Positions 48,562 through 58,117 are shown, numbered from the stretch's first letter. The stretch: 64,000 nt of DNA from Methanoculleus sediminis (GCF_001017125.1 NZ_JXOJ01000002.1:807017-871016); one strand, 5' to 3'. Notes: generated by a model not told the origin, from the sequence alone. Translations and numbers: made by a program.

Positions 48562-49730
48562 AACCAGGACGATACGGTATATACGGCGGGCAGTACGTGC
48601 CCGAGACCCTGATGAGCGCGCTGATCGAACTCGAGGAGACCTACGAGCGGGTTCGCGAGGACCCGGAGTTCTCCCGCCGGCTCTCCTGGTACCTCCGCGA
48701 GTACGCCGGGCGGGAGACGCCGCTCACTTACTGTTCGAACCTCTCCCGCGACCTCGGCTGCCGCGTCTACCTGAAACGCGAGGATCTCCTCCACGGCGGT
48801 GCGCACAAGCTGAACAACACCCTCGGCCAGGCGCTGATGGCGAAGTTCATGGGCAAGCGCCGGCTGATCGCCGAGACGGGAGCCGGACAGCACGGCGTCG
48901 CGACGGCGATCGCGGGCGCGGCGCTCGGTCTCCCTGTCGAGGTCTACATGGGCGAGGTGGATACCCGCCGCCAGGCATTGAACGTCTTTCGGATGGAACT
49001 CCTCGGTGCCCGGGTCGTCCCGGTCGTTTCCGGGACGCGGACGCTGAAGGACGCCATCAACGCGGCGATGCGCGACTGGGTGGCGAACCTCGGGGAGACC
49101 CACTACCTGCTCGGCTCCTGCGTCGGCCCGCACCCCTTTCCCCGGATCGTCCGCGATTTCCAGTCGGTCATCGGCGAGGAGACGAGAAGACAGATCCTTG
49201 AGAGGGAAGGTCGGCTCCCCGACACCGTCGTCGCCTGCGTCGGCGGGGGTTCGAACGCGATCGGCATCTTCTACCCGTTCGTTGGCGACGACGTTGCACT
49301 GGTCGGCGTGGAAGCGGGAGGCGAGGGGCTCGATTCCGGCCGACACGGGGCCTCGCTCTCTGCCGGTTCGGTCGGGGTCTTTCAGGGGGCGCTCTCCTAC
49401 CTTCTCCAGGACGGCGACGGCCAGGCGCTCGAGACGCACTCCGTCGCCGCGGGCCTCGACCACCCCTCGGTCGGGCCGGAGCACGCCATGCTGAAGGACT
49501 CCGGGCGGGTCCGCTACGAGGCGGTCACCGACGCCGAGGCACTCCACGCCTTCCGCCGTCTCTCCCGCACCGAGGGGATCATCCCGGCGCTCGAGTCCGC
49601 CCACGCGGTCGCCTACGCCCTCCGGGCGGCGGACGATCTCGATAAGGACGGCATCCTCGTCGTCAACCTCTCGGGGAGGGGGGATAAAGACGTCGCCGAC
49701 GTCGCGAACCTTCACGGGGGCGTCGCATGA
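48558..49730 (+). CDS. trpB: Tryptophan synthase beta chain, canonical TrpB1
   Basis: 390 residues; ATG 48558 overlaps the trpF stop. Marks: [35 protein letters not shown] with the PLP Lys, [20 protein letters not shown]-like contact loop ([17 protein letters not shown]), and [15 protein letters not shown]. This is the TrpA-dependent type, directly followed by trpA. It condenses indole with serine. Confidence 0.96.
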   Translation: MKPGRYGIYGGQYVPETLMSALIELEETYERVREDPEFSRRLSWYLREYAGRETPLTYCSNLSRDLGCRVYLKREDLLHGGAHKLNNTLGQALMAKFMGKRRLIAETGAGQHGVATAIAGAALGLPVEVYMGEVDTRRQALNVFRMELLGARVVPVVSGTRTLKDAINAAMRDWVANLGETHYLLGSCVGPHPFPRIVRDFQSVIGEETRRQILEREGRLPDTVVACVGGGSNAIGIFYPFVGDDVALVGVEAGGEGLDSGRHGASLSAGSVGVFQGALSYLLQDGDGQALETHSVAAGLDHPSVGPEHAMLKDSGRVRYEAVTDAEALHAFRRLSRTEGIIPALESAHAVAYALRAADDLDKDGILVVNLSGRGDKDVADVANLHGGVA

Positions 49731-50542
49731 GCCGGATCGCCGGCCTCTTTGCCCGGAAGAGCCCGGTCTTCATCGGGTTCACCGTTGCCGGAGACCCCGG
49801 CATCGAGGCGTCGCTCCGGGTGGCGAAGGCGATGATCGATGCGGGCGCCGACCTCCTCGAGATCGCCGTCCCCTATGCCGACCCGGTGGCGGACGGCCCC
49901 GTGATCGAGCGGGCGCATGTCCGCGCCCTCCGGGCAGGCACGACTGCGGACGACGTCTTCGCCCTCGTCCGGCGGATCAGGGGATATGCGCCGGCGCTCC
50001 CCCTCGTCCTCTTCACCTACTATAACATCATCCACCGCCGGGGACCCGACCGGTTCTTTGCGGAGGCCGCGGCCTCCGGCGCGGACGGCGTCCTCATCGT
50101 CGACCTCCCCGTCGAGGAGTCGGACGAGGTCGCGCCCTACGCCGCCCGGCACGGCATCGACCGTATCGCTCTCATCGCCCCGACGACCTCGCCGGAACGG
50201 CAGCACACGATCCTTTCCGGAGCATCCGGGTTTGTTTACCTGATCTCGCTCGAAGGGGTGACCGGCGAACGCGACCACCTCCCCCCCGGCCTCGCCGGGC
50301 TGGTCGGCGCGGTGCGGGAGAAGACCGGCCTTCCCCTCGCCGTCGGGTTCGGGGTCTCGCGCCCGGAGCACGTCCAAACCGTCGTCGCCGCCGGCGCGAA
50401 CGGCGTCATCGTGGGGAGCGCGCTCGTCCGGCTGATCGAGGAGCACGCGGGCGACGAGGCCGGGATGCAGGATGCCCTCCGGGCGGCGATAGCCACCCTC
50501 CGGCGCGGGCTCGTCCCCGACCCCGAACCTGATATACCCTGA
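49727..50542 (+). CDS. trpA: Tryptophan synthase alpha chain
   Basis: 271 residues; ATG 49727 overlaps the trpB stop. Marks: [44 protein letters not shown] with catalytic Glu, [30 protein letters not shown] with catalytic Asp, and [14 protein letters not shown]. It splits indole-glycerol phosphate and passes indole to TrpB. Last gene of the operon; the next 230 bases hold a palindromic repeat. Confidence 0.96.
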   Translation: MSRIAGLFARKSPVFIGFTVAGDPGIEASLRVAKAMIDAGADLLEIAVPYADPVADGPVIERAHVRALRAGTTADDVFALVRRIRGYAPALPLVLFTYYNIIHRRGPDRFFAEAAASGADGVLIVDLPVEESDEVAPYAARHGIDRIALIAPTTSPERQHTILSGASGFVYLISLEGVTGERDHLPPGLAGLVGAVREKTGLPLAVGFGVSRPEHVQTVVAAGANGVIVGSALVRLIEEHAGDEAGMQDALRAAIATLRRGLVPDPEPDIP

Positions 50543-50582
50543 TGGGCAAGAATAGAGAGGTGGGTTCCGTAGTGATGAAATC

Positions 50583-50657
50583 TCACGCGAAGTCGCGAAG
50601 CCACGAAGTCTGGTGGGTACTGATAGTCTCCTTCGCGTTCTTCGCGGCTTCGCGTGA
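50583..50657. repeat. Dispersed palindromic repeat, copy 3
   Basis: 75 bp bounded by perfect TCACGCGAAG (50583-50592) and CTTCGCGTGA (50648-50657). The inner bases TCGCGAAGCCACGAAGTCT and TGGTGGGTACTGATAGTCTC match the core of copy 1 (24583-24642). Lies between trpA and the NAD-kinase-like gene; it could fold the trp operon 3' end into a hairpin. Confidence 0.75.
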
Positions 50658-50772
50658 AACAACGGGAGCTGGCTGATCCTGGAGCACTGCTTCATCCAAA
50701 CCCGGGTGGTAACCAATTGACGCGAAAACGGGGGTATGATCTCTGACAGAAAGTTTTCTACAGAGTAGGGTG

Positions 50773-51876
50773 ATGAAAAAGGCCGTCGGGTTCCTGGTCA
50801 ACCCCGTCGCCGGGATGGGCGGCGCCGTGGGGCTCGCGGGGACGGACGGGCAGGCGGCCGAAGCCCTCCGGCGCGGCGCCGTGCCGCGCTCTGCCGACCG
50901 GGCGGTGCAGGCCCTCTCCACCCTCCGGGGTCAGGATATCGAGTGGTGCACCTGCTCGGCGCCGATGGGGGAAGACGTCCTCGCAGCGGCCGGGCTCGCC
51001 CGCTCCACCGTTCTCTATCACCCGAGTGTCCCGACGGGTGCGGCCGACACAAAGGCCGCGTGCCGGGCGTTCCTCGATGCCGGGGTGGACCTCGTCGTCT
51101 TCTGCGGCGGGGACGGGACGGCCCGGGACGTCTTCGACGCGGTGGGGCGGGAGGTGCCGATCCTCGGCATCCCTGCCGGAGTGAAGATGTACTCGGCGGT
51201 CTTTGCGGTCAACCCGGCGGCGGCGGCCGACCTCGTCCGCCGGGCGGGGGAGGTTCCCTGCCGGGACTCCGAGGTGATGGACGTCGACGAGGAAGCCTAT
51301 CGCTCGGGCCGTCTTACCGCCCGGCTCTACGGCTACGCGTGCGTCCCCTATATCCCGGAGCGGACCCAGGGAGGGAAGCAGGTATTCGAGCAGCAGGACG
51401 AGGAGCGGGCGAAGGAGGATATCGCGGCGTTCATCGCCGAGATCATGCTCCCGGACACCCTGTATATCATCGGTGCCGGGAGCACGACCGCCCGGATCAT
51501 GGAGCGGCTCGGGCTTCTCCCCACACTCCTCGGGGTCGACGTCGTCAGGAACGGGGAGGTCCTCGCCCGCAATGCCGACGAGCGGACGCTGCTCGCCCTC
51601 CTCGAAGAATACCCGCGGGCGAAGATCGTCGTGAGCCCCATCGGCGCCCAGGGATTCGTCCTCGGGAGGGGGAACCAGCAGATCAGCCCCGCGGTGATCC
51701 GGAAGGCCGGGCTACGGAACCTGATCGTGGTCGCCACGCCCGCTAAACTCGCCGCAACACCCCTCCTCTACGTCGACTCGGGAGACGCAGCGCTCGACCG
51801 GGAGGTCGGGGACTCGCTCCAGGTCGTCTCCGGCTACCGGATTGCGCAGCGAAAGCGGGTCGTCCAGATCAATTGA
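50773..51876 (+). CDS. ATP-NAD kinase-like protein (COG3199 type)
   Basis: 367 residues from ATG 50773. It starts VGFLVNPVAGMGGAVGLAGTDG, then LVVFCGGDGTARDVFDAV (the GGDGT motif of the NAD kinase/diacylglycerol kinase superfamily), ILGIPAGVKMYSAVFAVNP, and a C-terminal part with LLGVDVVRNGEVLARNA and SPIGAQGFVLGRGNQQISP. Close to NAD kinase but a separate group; true substrate unknown. Its last 165 bases overlap the convergent Na/Pi cotransporter frame. Confidence 0.85.
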   Translation: MKKAVGFLVNPVAGMGGAVGLAGTDGQAAEALRRGAVPRSADRAVQALSTLRGQDIEWCTCSAPMGEDVLAAAGLARSTVLYHPSVPTGAADTKAACRAFLDAGVDLVVFCGGDGTARDVFDAVGREVPILGIPAGVKMYSAVFAVNPAAAADLVRRAGEVPCRDSEVMDVDEEAYRSGRLTARLYGYACVPYIPERTQGGKQVFEQQDEERAKEDIAAFIAEIMLPDTLYIIGAGSTTARIMERLGLLPTLLGVDVVRNGEVLARNADERTLLALLEEYPRAKIVVSPIGAQGFVLGRGNQQISPAVIRKAGLRNLIVVATPAKLAATPLLYVDSGDAALDREVGDSLQVVSGYRIAQRKRVVQIN

Positions 51877-53484
51877 CGCAGTCTCGGCCTTCTTCTCGCG
51901 CGAGTACTGCTCGGCAAGTTTGCGAAGATCCCGCACCTTGGCGTTCGCCGCCTCGATGATCGAGAGGACCTCGAGGTAGCGGCTGTCCGCGAACGCGCCC
52001 TCCCTCTTGAGGCTCACGAGCTGCTCGCGGTAGCGCTCATTGATGGCGCGCTGGAGTTCGACGTCCCGGCCCCGGAGTTCCGCGACGGTCACGTCGAGAA
52101 TCCTCGGGAAGAGGAGCCCGAGCCCGACGATGTTCTCGTCGAGAATCCGGTAGACGCCGTTCGTCTTCTTCACCAGGGTGGGGGAGACGCCGTTCCCCGA
52201 CATCCTGCGGAAGAACTCCCCGAGGTCCGCCCCGAGGTCGCCGAGCCGCTCGATCTCGTTCGACATCCGCACCAGGAAGACCACCTCGGTCGCTTCCTGA
52301 TCGGAGAGTTGCCTTTTAGAGATCGTCCGGAGCGCCTGCTCAATCCTCTGATCCAGGTAGTTGTTCAGGCTCTTGAGCCGCTCGACCATCTGGTAGTCCG
52401 CCTCCTTTGAGGTGGCAAGGTAGGTCATCGCCGCCCGGAAGAGGTCGAGCGTGACCTCGTGGGCGTGCCTGAGCTCGTTCCGGATCACCTCGAACCCTGC
52501 TTGCGTGTCGTCTGGGATGCCCTCCTCGAGGTGGCGCGTCCGCATCAGGATCTCGGGCTCGTTCCCGGGCACCGCCCGTTCCACGAGCTGCCCGAACCGC
52601 CCGATGAAGAGGAGGAAGACCGCCGCCGCGATCAGGTTGAAGACGAGGTGGGCGTTCGCCACCATCTGCGCTTCGGTTCCGCCGATCGCTGTTACGAGTT
52701 CGGCGAACGGCACGAGGAAGGGCAGGATCAGGAGCACGCCGCCGAGGTTGAAGATGAAGTGGGCCGCCGCCGCCCGCCGGGAGTGGAGGTTCATCCGGGC
52801 GGAGGCGATCAGGGTCGTCGTGGTCGAACCGATGTTTGCGCCGAGCAGGATGGGGATCGCCTGCGGGAGGGTGAGCAGCCCCTGCTGGGCGAGGACGACG
52901 ACGAGGCCGGTGGTGACGGAGCTCGACTGCACCGCGGCGGTGAAGAGGAACCCGATCAGTACGGCGAGCGGGAGGGCCGAGTACTCTGCAACAAGCGCGA
53001 TGATCGCGGGATCGCTCTGGAACGGCGCGAGCGCCGTGGAGATGAGGTTTAAGCTGAAGAGGACCAGGCCGAAGTAGAAGAGGGGTTTACCCAGGAACCG
53101 GTAGCGCCGCCCGAAGATCCCGACGAGGAACCCGATCGGGATCAGCACCTGCCCGAGGGCGGTCATATTGAAGGCGACGAGCTGGGCGGTGACGGTCGTG
53201 CCGATGTTCGAGCCGATGATGACCCCGAGGCTCTGGAGGAACGAGAGCGTCCCGGCGTTGACGAGCCCGATGGTGATGATCGTGGTCGCCGCGCTCGACT
53301 GGACGATGGCGGTGACGACGGCGCCGATGAGTGCGCCGACGACCGGCCGCGACGTCAGCCGCCCCAGGAGGTTCGCGAAGCTGCCTTTCGCGACCGCGAG
53401 GATCTCCCGCGAGAAGTTCTCTATCCCGTAGAAGAAGAGGATCAGGCCGGGTATGATGGCGAATAGGAGTTCCCACGGGACCAT
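51712..53484 (-). CDS. Na+/phosphate cotransporter with PhoU-like C-terminal domain
   Basis: 590 residues. Two inverted NptA-type repeats carry QSSAATTIITIGLVNAG and QSSSVTTGLVVVLAQQG, the QSSS-type motifs that bind Na+ and phosphate, among about nine helices; a helical PhoU-like domain follows (ELRHAHEVTLDLFRAAM, LSDQEATEVVFLVRMSNEIERLGDLG). The last 50 or so residues (after KKAETASIDLDDPLSLR) are antisense to the NAD-kinase-like gene and do not look like family sequence, so the natural stop may have been lost. Imports or exports phosphate with Na+. Confidence 0.88.
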   Translation of the reverse strand: MVPWELLFAIIPGLILFFYGIENFSREILAVAKGSFANLLGRLTSRPVVGALIGAVVTAIVQSSAATTIITIGLVNAGTLSFLQSLGVIIGSNIGTTVTAQLVAFNMTALGQVLIPIGFLVGIFGRRYRFLGKPLFYFGLVLFSLNLISTALAPFQSDPAIIALVAEYSALPLAVLIGFLFTAAVQSSSVTTGLVVVLAQQGLLTLPQAIPILLGANIGSTTTTLIASARMNLHSRRAAAAHFIFNLGGVLLILPFLVPFAELVTAIGGTEAQMVANAHLVFNLIAAAVFLLFIGRFGQLVERAVPGNEPEILMRTRHLEEGIPDDTQAGFEVIRNELRHAHEVTLDLFRAAMTYLATSKEADYQMVERLKSLNNYLDQRIEQALRTISKRQLSDQEATEVVFLVRMSNEIERLGDLGADLGEFFRRMSGNGVSPTLVKKTNGVYRILDENIVGLGLLFPRILDVTVAELRGRDVELQRAINERYREQLVSLKREGAFADSRYLEVLSIIEAANAKVRDLRKLAEQYSREKKAETASIDLDDPLSLRNPVAGDDLERVPDLPVERCVSRVDVEEGCCGEFSGRGDHDQVP

Positions 53485-53649
53485 TGCTGTTCAGGGAGTA
53501 TGGAGTCGCCGCCCTCAAATACCTCTCTAAATAGTTCCCTGGACGTACATCCGGTTCACGGGAACGGCGATGAAGTAGGCCGCGGTGAGGGCGAGTGCGA
53601 TCGAGGTTCTCTCCGGTGCTGTTCTCATCCCTCCTCCTCGGCGTACCCC

Positions 53650-54183
53650 TCACCCCTGGACGGGGGCGGCAGTCAGGCGGAGAGCGGCGTAGAGTATGGT
53701 TGCGGCGAGCACGCACTCGAGGTAGAACCCGAAGACCCCGAAGGCGGAGAAGAGCAGGCTATACGCGGGGGTGCCCGCCGTGAGGGGGAGGGCGCTCATG
53801 ATCCCGTCGAAGAGCCACCCGAATACCGGCACGCTGTCCGCGACGAGCGGGGGGGCGTCGCCCCGTTCCCACTGGCCCGGGTTTATCAGGAGGGCGAAGA
53901 CGAACGGAACTGAGGCTGCAACGGCGACGAGCATCGCCTGCCGCTCTCTCCGGACCGGGACGGCGCCCGGGATGAGCGGGAGGGGCGTCGCGGCTCCCGC
54001 GACCGCAAGGGTGACCATCACGAGGACGAAGACGGGGAGGACGAACGGTGGCGCCGGTCCGACGATCCCGGAGACGGTTCTGGCGGTACCCGCCCAGATC
54101 ACGCATGCGACGACCGCAACGAGCGGGGGGATGGCCGGCGAGAACCGGCTCCGGGGGGGCGAGGCGATGATCTTACCTGACAT
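53650..54183 (-). CDS. Lineage-specific five-helix membrane protein
   Basis: 177 residues from ATG 54183; the frame is open to 54270. Five hydrophobic segments: PPLVAVVACVIWAGTARTV, PPFVLPVFVLVMVTLAVAGA, AMLVAVAASVPFVFALLI, a loop with VFGWLFDGIMSALPL, and LLFSAFGVFGFYLECVLAATILY. No family recognised. Preceded 68 bases upstream by one copy of the 36-bp promoter-like motif (54251-54286), as are four other genes in this island. Confidence 0.65.
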   Translation of the reverse strand: MSGKIIASPPRSRFSPAIPPLVAVVACVIWAGTARTVSGIVGPAPPFVLPVFVLVMVTLAVAGAATPLPLIPGAVPVRRERQAMLVAVAASVPFVFALLINPGQWERGDAPPLVADSVPVFGWLFDGIMSALPLTAGTPAYSLLFSAFGVFGFYLECVLAATILYAALRLTAAPVQG

Positions 54184-54250
54184 ACTGCACCGTTCTCGAC
54201 ACGGTTCGGCTCCCGTGTCCTGGAAATCTGCGGGAAATGTCGACGTCCCT

Positions 54251-54286
54251 CTATAAACGATTTCTGTCACGATCGTCTACACGTCG
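54251..54286 (-). promoter_or_regulatory. Island motif copy A (36 bp), upstream of the 54183 gene
   Basis: On the minus strand: CGACGTGTAGA, then CGATCGT, then GACAGAAATCGTTTATAG. The 3' half ends in a TATA-like GTTTATAG placed 68 bases before the ATG at 54183. The same arrangement with exactly 7 bases between halves occurs at 55198, 56624, 57945 and 59777. Confidence 0.75.
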
Positions 54287-54365
54287 GGGCGCTTCAATCC
54301 GTTTTGTTCCCGGAAAGGCGGTAGAAGGGGTATCTCGATGCGGCTCTTCCACCGCGGCAGAACGG

Positions 54366-54566
54366 TCAGTCCGGCTGCTTCTCCCGGCACCGTTTGCTCA
54401 CGATCTGCACGATGAGGCTGCCAAACAGCAGGATGAAGAACAGGTACCGGGCAAGGGCGCCGGGCCGGCCGTGCAGGATTATATCCTGGTAGTAGTTGAC
54501 CGCGAGGACAGCTACGGCAAGGGCGAGGAGCAGTTTCCACAGGAGCGACAGGTAGTTGCAGTTCAT
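54366..54566 (-). CDS. Small two-helix membrane protein
   Basis: 66 residues from ATG 54566, 12 bases after the upstream gene stop, so probably in one transcript with it. Two hydrophobic segments (LLWKLLLALAVAVLAVNYYQ and ARYLFFILLFGSLIVQIVS) and a basic/Cys tail (KRCREKQPD). No family recognised. Confidence 0.6.
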   Translation of the reverse strand: MNCNYLSLLWKLLLALAVAVLAVNYYQDIILHGRPGALARYLFFILLFGSLIVQIVSKRCREKQPD

Positions 54567-54578
54567 GTTCGCCGCCGG

Positions 54579-55127
54579 TTATACGATTCCCACCGCGCGA
54601 TGGAGGTAGTACGCGAGCACCACGCCTGTCGCAAGAGCGACGAAGACGGCCCGGTCCTTCGACTTCTCGTGGAAAATCCATACGCCGAAGTAGGTCGAGA
54701 GGCAGAACCAGGCGAGGAGCAGCAGGCCGGCAAACGGAACCTCCAGGAGGACCACCCAGGAGAAGAGGATGAGCGGCGAGAGGGCGTAGACCGCCGATTT
54801 CATCGTCTGCTCGAACTCCCGGTGGACGTCGACGAAGAGCAGGAAGAAGTGCTCGACGAGGCTGACGGCGAGGAGGGCGACGGCTCCGGTTATCAGGCCC
54901 TGCGTCAGGGTGACAAGGGTGCCTGCCGCGATAAACCAGATCCGGTGCGTTCCGTCAATCTTCGCCGCCTCTCCCGTAAGGAGGGGCAGTACCATGAATA
55001 GGACCGATGCGGCGGCGACGATCGCGAAGTAGAATATGAGGTCGTCGCGCAGCGGTTTTTCGTTGAGTCTCTGGAAGACCCGCCGGGGGCCGGTGATGAT
55101 TGTTTCCGGTGATATATCTCCTGGCAT
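54579..55127 (-). CDS. Membrane protein, Yip1-like
   Basis: 182 residues from ATG 55127 (GGGAAGAAGAG upstream); the frame continues to 55151. Five helices in a Yip1-like order: LIFYFAIVAAASVLFMVLPLL, IWFIAAGTLVTLTQGLITGAVALLAV, then a FFLLFVDVHREFEQTMKSAVYALSP loop and two more. The assignment to Yip1 is weak. First gene of an operon with the 66-residue protein; motif copy B lies 71 bases upstream. Confidence 0.65.
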   Translation of the reverse strand: MPGDISPETIITGPRRVFQRLNEKPLRDDLIFYFAIVAAASVLFMVLPLLTGEAAKIDGTHRIWFIAAGTLVTLTQGLITGAVALLAVSLVEHFFLLFVDVHREFEQTMKSAVYALSPLILFSWVVLLEVPFAGLLLLAWFCLSTYFGVWIFHEKSKDRAVFVALATGVVLAYYLHRAVGIV

Positions 55128-55197
55128 GCTCTTCTTCCCTGGACGGCGCACCTGCCTGTCTGGTTCCGGTATCGATGAAGGAGAAATCGATGTACTC

Positions 55198-55233
55198 CTA
55201 TAAACGTTCTCTGTCTGAATCGTCTACACGTCG
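55198..55233 (-). promoter_or_regulatory. Island motif copy B (36 bp), upstream of the 55127 gene
   Basis: On the minus strand: CGACGTGTAGA, CGATTCA, GACAGAGAACGTTTATAG. Only 2 of the last 18 bases differ from copy A; distance to the ATG is 71 bases. The remaining bases to 55379 show no gene. Confidence 0.75.
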
Positions 55234-55379
55234 GGTCACGGTTGGTTGAAGAGAGGCAGCCGGTGCCCGTTATCGCTCTGACACTATGCAGGGCCGGGAG
55301 GTGGTATAGCCCCCATTCATCCTTCGTCCGGGTGAGGGGAGCTTGTTTTTACCGATGGGCGGCCTGAAAATCGTTGGTA

Positions 55380-55868
55380 TCAGCGGTGGAGTACTGCCGG
55401 GAGGTTCAATCGCCTCTCATGGACGGTCGATGTGAGCTCGAACCGCCCCTCTCCGGGTTCAAACGGGGAGCAGGATACAGTCAACGTTCCGGAGTTGATC
55501 CCTTCTGATTCCTGAGTTGTGCTGTGAGGTATCCCCGCAGGGTCCCAGACCGTTAGGGTGAAGGTGGCTTTCTTTGCGCTGCTTGGCTTATTTTCTTGGT
55601 CACTTCTCCACGAGACAGTGAAGGTGCTTGCTTCCATTCCCGTCTCGATCAAGGAGATGATGTTCGAAGAAGTTGTGTTTGCCCCGAAGTCGGCCGACCC
55701 CTCGCCAAGGAAGAAAACACCACGTGAGTTACTGTCCTGAAAGACGATTTTGCCGCTGGACGTAGTGGTATTAACGGCAACATCCTCCTGGGCGGATGAT
55801 ATCACATATGCCAGAGCACCAACAAGACCTATCATCAGGATGATGATGCACGCTATTTTCCTGTTCAA
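55380..55868 (-). CDS. Exported protein, paralogue of the 56436 gene
   Basis: 162 residues. Signal peptide or anchor (ACIIILMIGLVGALAYVISSA), then a beta-rich domain: FTVSWRSDQENKPSSAKKATFTLTVWDPAGIPHSTTQESEG and SGTLTVSCSPFEPGEGRFELTSTV. It lines up with the 56436 protein (RLTVYDALGAAHTTQKR and SGTISVSFNSQGSGDAQYEL), so the two arose by duplication. Likely secreted or membrane-anchored outside. A TATA-like TTTTTAAAG lies just before the start. No family recognised. Confidence 0.65.
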   Translation of the reverse strand: MNRKIACIIILMIGLVGALAYVISSAQEDVAVNTTTSSGKIVFQDSNSRGVFFLGEGSADFGANTTSSNIISLIETGMEASTFTVSWRSDQENKPSSAKKATFTLTVWDPAGIPHSTTQESEGINSGTLTVSCSPFEPGEGRFELTSTVHERRLNLPAVLHR

Positions 55869-55917
55869 AAGGTCATCACTCCGCTTTAAAAATAGTGCAT
55901 CCTAGAGATGTACCTGT

Positions 55918-56436
55918 TTAGACATAATCGAGGTCGCCAATGTAGGGGCCACCTATCGCCGTCGTCGTATCGAACCAGTTGTGCGTCTCGCACCAGAGTT
56001 CGTACTGGGCATCGCCGCTGCCCTGTGAATTGAAGCTCACGCTGATGGTGCCGCTGGTCGCCCAGTCGACCCGCTTTTGGGTAGTGTGCGCCGCGCCCAG
56101 AGCATCATAGACCGTCAGGCGGTAGATCGCTCCCTGACCGTCGTTGTCCACATCGTTAACATTACTGTATGTTGCTGTGAAGGTGTTCTGCCCGGCTGGA
56201 GCAGTGACTGATCCCACACCGGCCACGCTTGCTGTGTCGCCGTCGCCATCTGTCGACATGCTTCCCAGGTGTATTGTGGCCCGAGCCCCGGCATCATCTG
56301 TGCCCACCATAGGGGGTATTTCTCCGACTTCGATGTTCTCCTGATCAGCCTGGGCTGCAGAAGCAACCCCGGCAGATACTGATACAAATAGCATCAGTAC
56401 TGCCAAAACCGGCAGAAATCTGTTTCGGCTTTCCAT
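55918..56436 (-). CDS. Secreted beta-rich protein
   Basis: 172 residues with a clear signal peptide ending ASA (FLPVLAVLMLFVSVSAGVASA), then an acidic Thr/Gly-rich domain (IHLGSMSTDGDGDTASVAG, NTFTATYSNVNDVDNDGQG) and the part shared with the neighbour (YRLTVYDALGAAHTTQKR, SGTISVSFNSQGSG). A good ribosome site (GGAGG) and a TATA-like ACTTATAGG at about 56480 precede it. Motif copy E lies further up at 56624. Unknown function; surface role likely. Confidence 0.7.
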   Translation of the reverse strand: MESRNRFLPVLAVLMLFVSVSAGVASAAQADQENIEVGEIPPMVGTDDAGARATIHLGSMSTDGDGDTASVAGVGSVTAPAGQNTFTATYSNVNDVDNDGQGAIYRLTVYDALGAAHTTQKRVDWATSGTISVSFNSQGSGDAQYELWCETHNWFDTTTAIGGPYIGDLDYV

Positions 56437-56783
56437 TTTCTGTTTCCTCCATTATTACAGCACCGGAGGAGAGAGAACGTACCTATAAGTAAAGGTAATA
56501 ACAACCCTCCTTTTGCCTCCGGGCGTGCGGGGTCCATCATCCTGTCGTGAACCGCGGATGTGTGGCCCCGCGACTCATGCGAATGCCCGATTCCGGCACC
56601 CGCACTGCAACCTCAACCTCGGGCTATTTACCTTTTCTCTCACTTCTCTCTACATGTTCGCTGTCTTCTTCGGAAAGCGGAAGGCTGGATACATCCTGCA
56701 CGGCCCACGGAACCGGAGAGGGTTCCGGCCGGAACCGGGAGTGCCTGGGCTCCATACTCGGTCCTGCTCCCCTCTGGGCGTGC
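56437..56783. other. Gap before the secreted-protein gene, with island motif
   Basis: No convincing gene in 347 bases. It holds the proximal promoter of the 56436 gene (about 56470-56490) and island motif copy E (56624-56659). The right end is the stop side of the ABC-2 permease gene. Confidence 0.55.
56624..56659 (-). promoter_or_regulatory. Island motif copy E (36 bp), most diverged
   Basis: On the minus strand: GAACATGTAGA, GAGAAGT, GAGAGAAAAGGTAAATAG. The 3' half matches copy C in all but two positions and the spacing is the same as in the others. It is 188 bases before the ATG at 56436, further than in copies A, B and D. Confidence 0.6.
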
Positions 56784-57746
56784 TTACCGGATATCCATCC
56801 GCATGAACCGCGTGTACGCGACGGCGAAGAAGGCGACGGGGTAGATGGTCAGGGCCGCAACGCTCGACCATATCTCGCCGAGCGTATCTTCAAGGGTTGC
56901 CCCCGGGGAGTTGCTGATCCCCTGGATGAGGGCGTTGACGGCCATCTGCGGCGAGAAGAGGTTTGCAGCGCTCTCGATCATCTTCATCTGGTCGAGGTAC
57001 GCCGTAATCTCCACCTGGTAACCTTCCGATTGGGTATCCCCGCCGTATGCGGCGGGGTCGGGCTTTTCCATCATGAGGGCCGTGCCGATATTCGCGGTGG
57101 CGAAGGGGGCCAGGAAGACGAGGAGGACGAAGACAACCACCGAGAGGAGCAGGGCGCTGCCGCTCTCCCGGCAGAGGGTGGAGAGGGCGAGCGCGATGGA
57201 GAAGAACGTCACGAGGAAGAGGAGGGTGACGCCGGCATAGGTCAGGATCATCCACAGATCGCCGGAGGCGGGCACGATCGAGAAGACGAGGAGCAGCGCG
57301 GTGGATATAGCGAGCACGCTCCCGACGACGAGGGCCAGCAGCGCAACGCCCCCGAGCGCCTTGCCGTTGATGATCTCGTCCCGGTAGACCGGGTGGGAGA
57401 GCAGGCTTTTGAGCGACCGGGACTCCTTCTCCTTCGAGACCAGGTCGAACCCGAGCGCAAGCGCAAGGAGGCCCCCGTAGGAGACCAGCGTCCGGAACAC
57501 CGAGGAGTAGATGCCCTCGACCGGCGGTTTTGCGGGCATCATCCCGGCCGGTCCGTCATTCTGGTTATCCATCGTCGCCAGTTGCTGGGCATACCGGTCC
57601 AGGTCTCTCTCGTAGCTCCCGACCCCGCTGTAGGTTCCCACCAGGGCGATGGCGAGGAACAGGGCGAGGATCACCAGGAACCGCCAACCCGTGATCTGGT
57701 CGGCAAACTCTTTTTGGGCCACGGTGAAGACCCGTTCCGCCGTCAT
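56784..57746 (-). CDS. ABC-2 type permease without a nearby ATPase
   Basis: 320 residues, NosY/ABC-2 type: an N-terminal QKEFADQITGWRFLVILALFLAIALVG, a long outer loop (about 40-85), then LALALGFDLVSKEKESRSLKSLLSHPVYRDEIINGK, the mark of this permease group, and four more helices. The final TYPVAFFAVAYTRFMRMDI is usual. No ATPase lies within this island, so the partner is elsewhere or the protein works with another ABC subunit. Motif copy C lies 199 bases upstream. Confidence 0.85.
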   Translation of the reverse strand: MTAERVFTVAQKEFADQITGWRFLVILALFLAIALVGTYSGVGSYERDLDRYAQQLATMDNQNDGPAGMMPAKPPVEGIYSSVFRTLVSYGGLLALALGFDLVSKEKESRSLKSLLSHPVYRDEIINGKALGGVALLALVVGSVLAISTALLLVFSIVPASGDLWMILTYAGVTLLFLVTFFSIALALSTLCRESGSALLLSVVVFVLLVFLAPFATANIGTALMMEKPDPAAYGGDTQSEGYQVEITAYLDQMKMIESAANLFSPQMAVNALIQGISNSPGATLEDTLGEIWSSVAALTIYPVAFFAVAYTRFMRMDIR

Positions 57747-58117
57747 GTGTTATCACCGGTCAGTGTACATACATCTATCTTCATGCTCGTTCTCCGTCCG
57801 TGGTCGCAAGAGTACCGCAGGTCCGTGACTATACGCGGTATCGCCCCTTAAGTGACAACCGAGGTTTTTCCGCCGCCCGGAACAGGCAAGGGTTAATCAG
57901 ATGCACTTCCACGGGCGTTGCCGTCTTGAGACTGGATCGTTACTCCATATACCTTTTCTCTCACATTCCTCTACACGTCGGGGCGTGAGAGGAGTGGATC
58001 CGACCAGTGGCCGTGGTAAACCGACGATACTCTGCACCGGTCACTTTTCGGAAACTTCAAGCCCGGCCGGTCCCATACTGACTTTAACCACGCCGGTTCC
58101 ATCGGCCCGGAACTACC
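57747..58117. other. Gap between divergent genes, with island motif C
   Basis: No gene seen in 371 bases between the permease (minus) and the 58118 gene (plus). It contains motif copy C (57945-57980), oriented towards the permease, and a TATA-like CTTTAACC near 58083 that may serve the plus-strand gene. Confidence 0.55.
57945..57980 (-). promoter_or_regulatory. Island motif copy C (36 bp), upstream of the ABC-2 permease
   Basis: On the minus strand: CGACGTGTAGA, GGAATGT, GAGAGAAAAGGTATATGG. The first half is identical to A, B and D; the second is near-identical to E. The TATA-like GTATATGG is 199 bases before the ATG at 57746. Confidence 0.7.
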
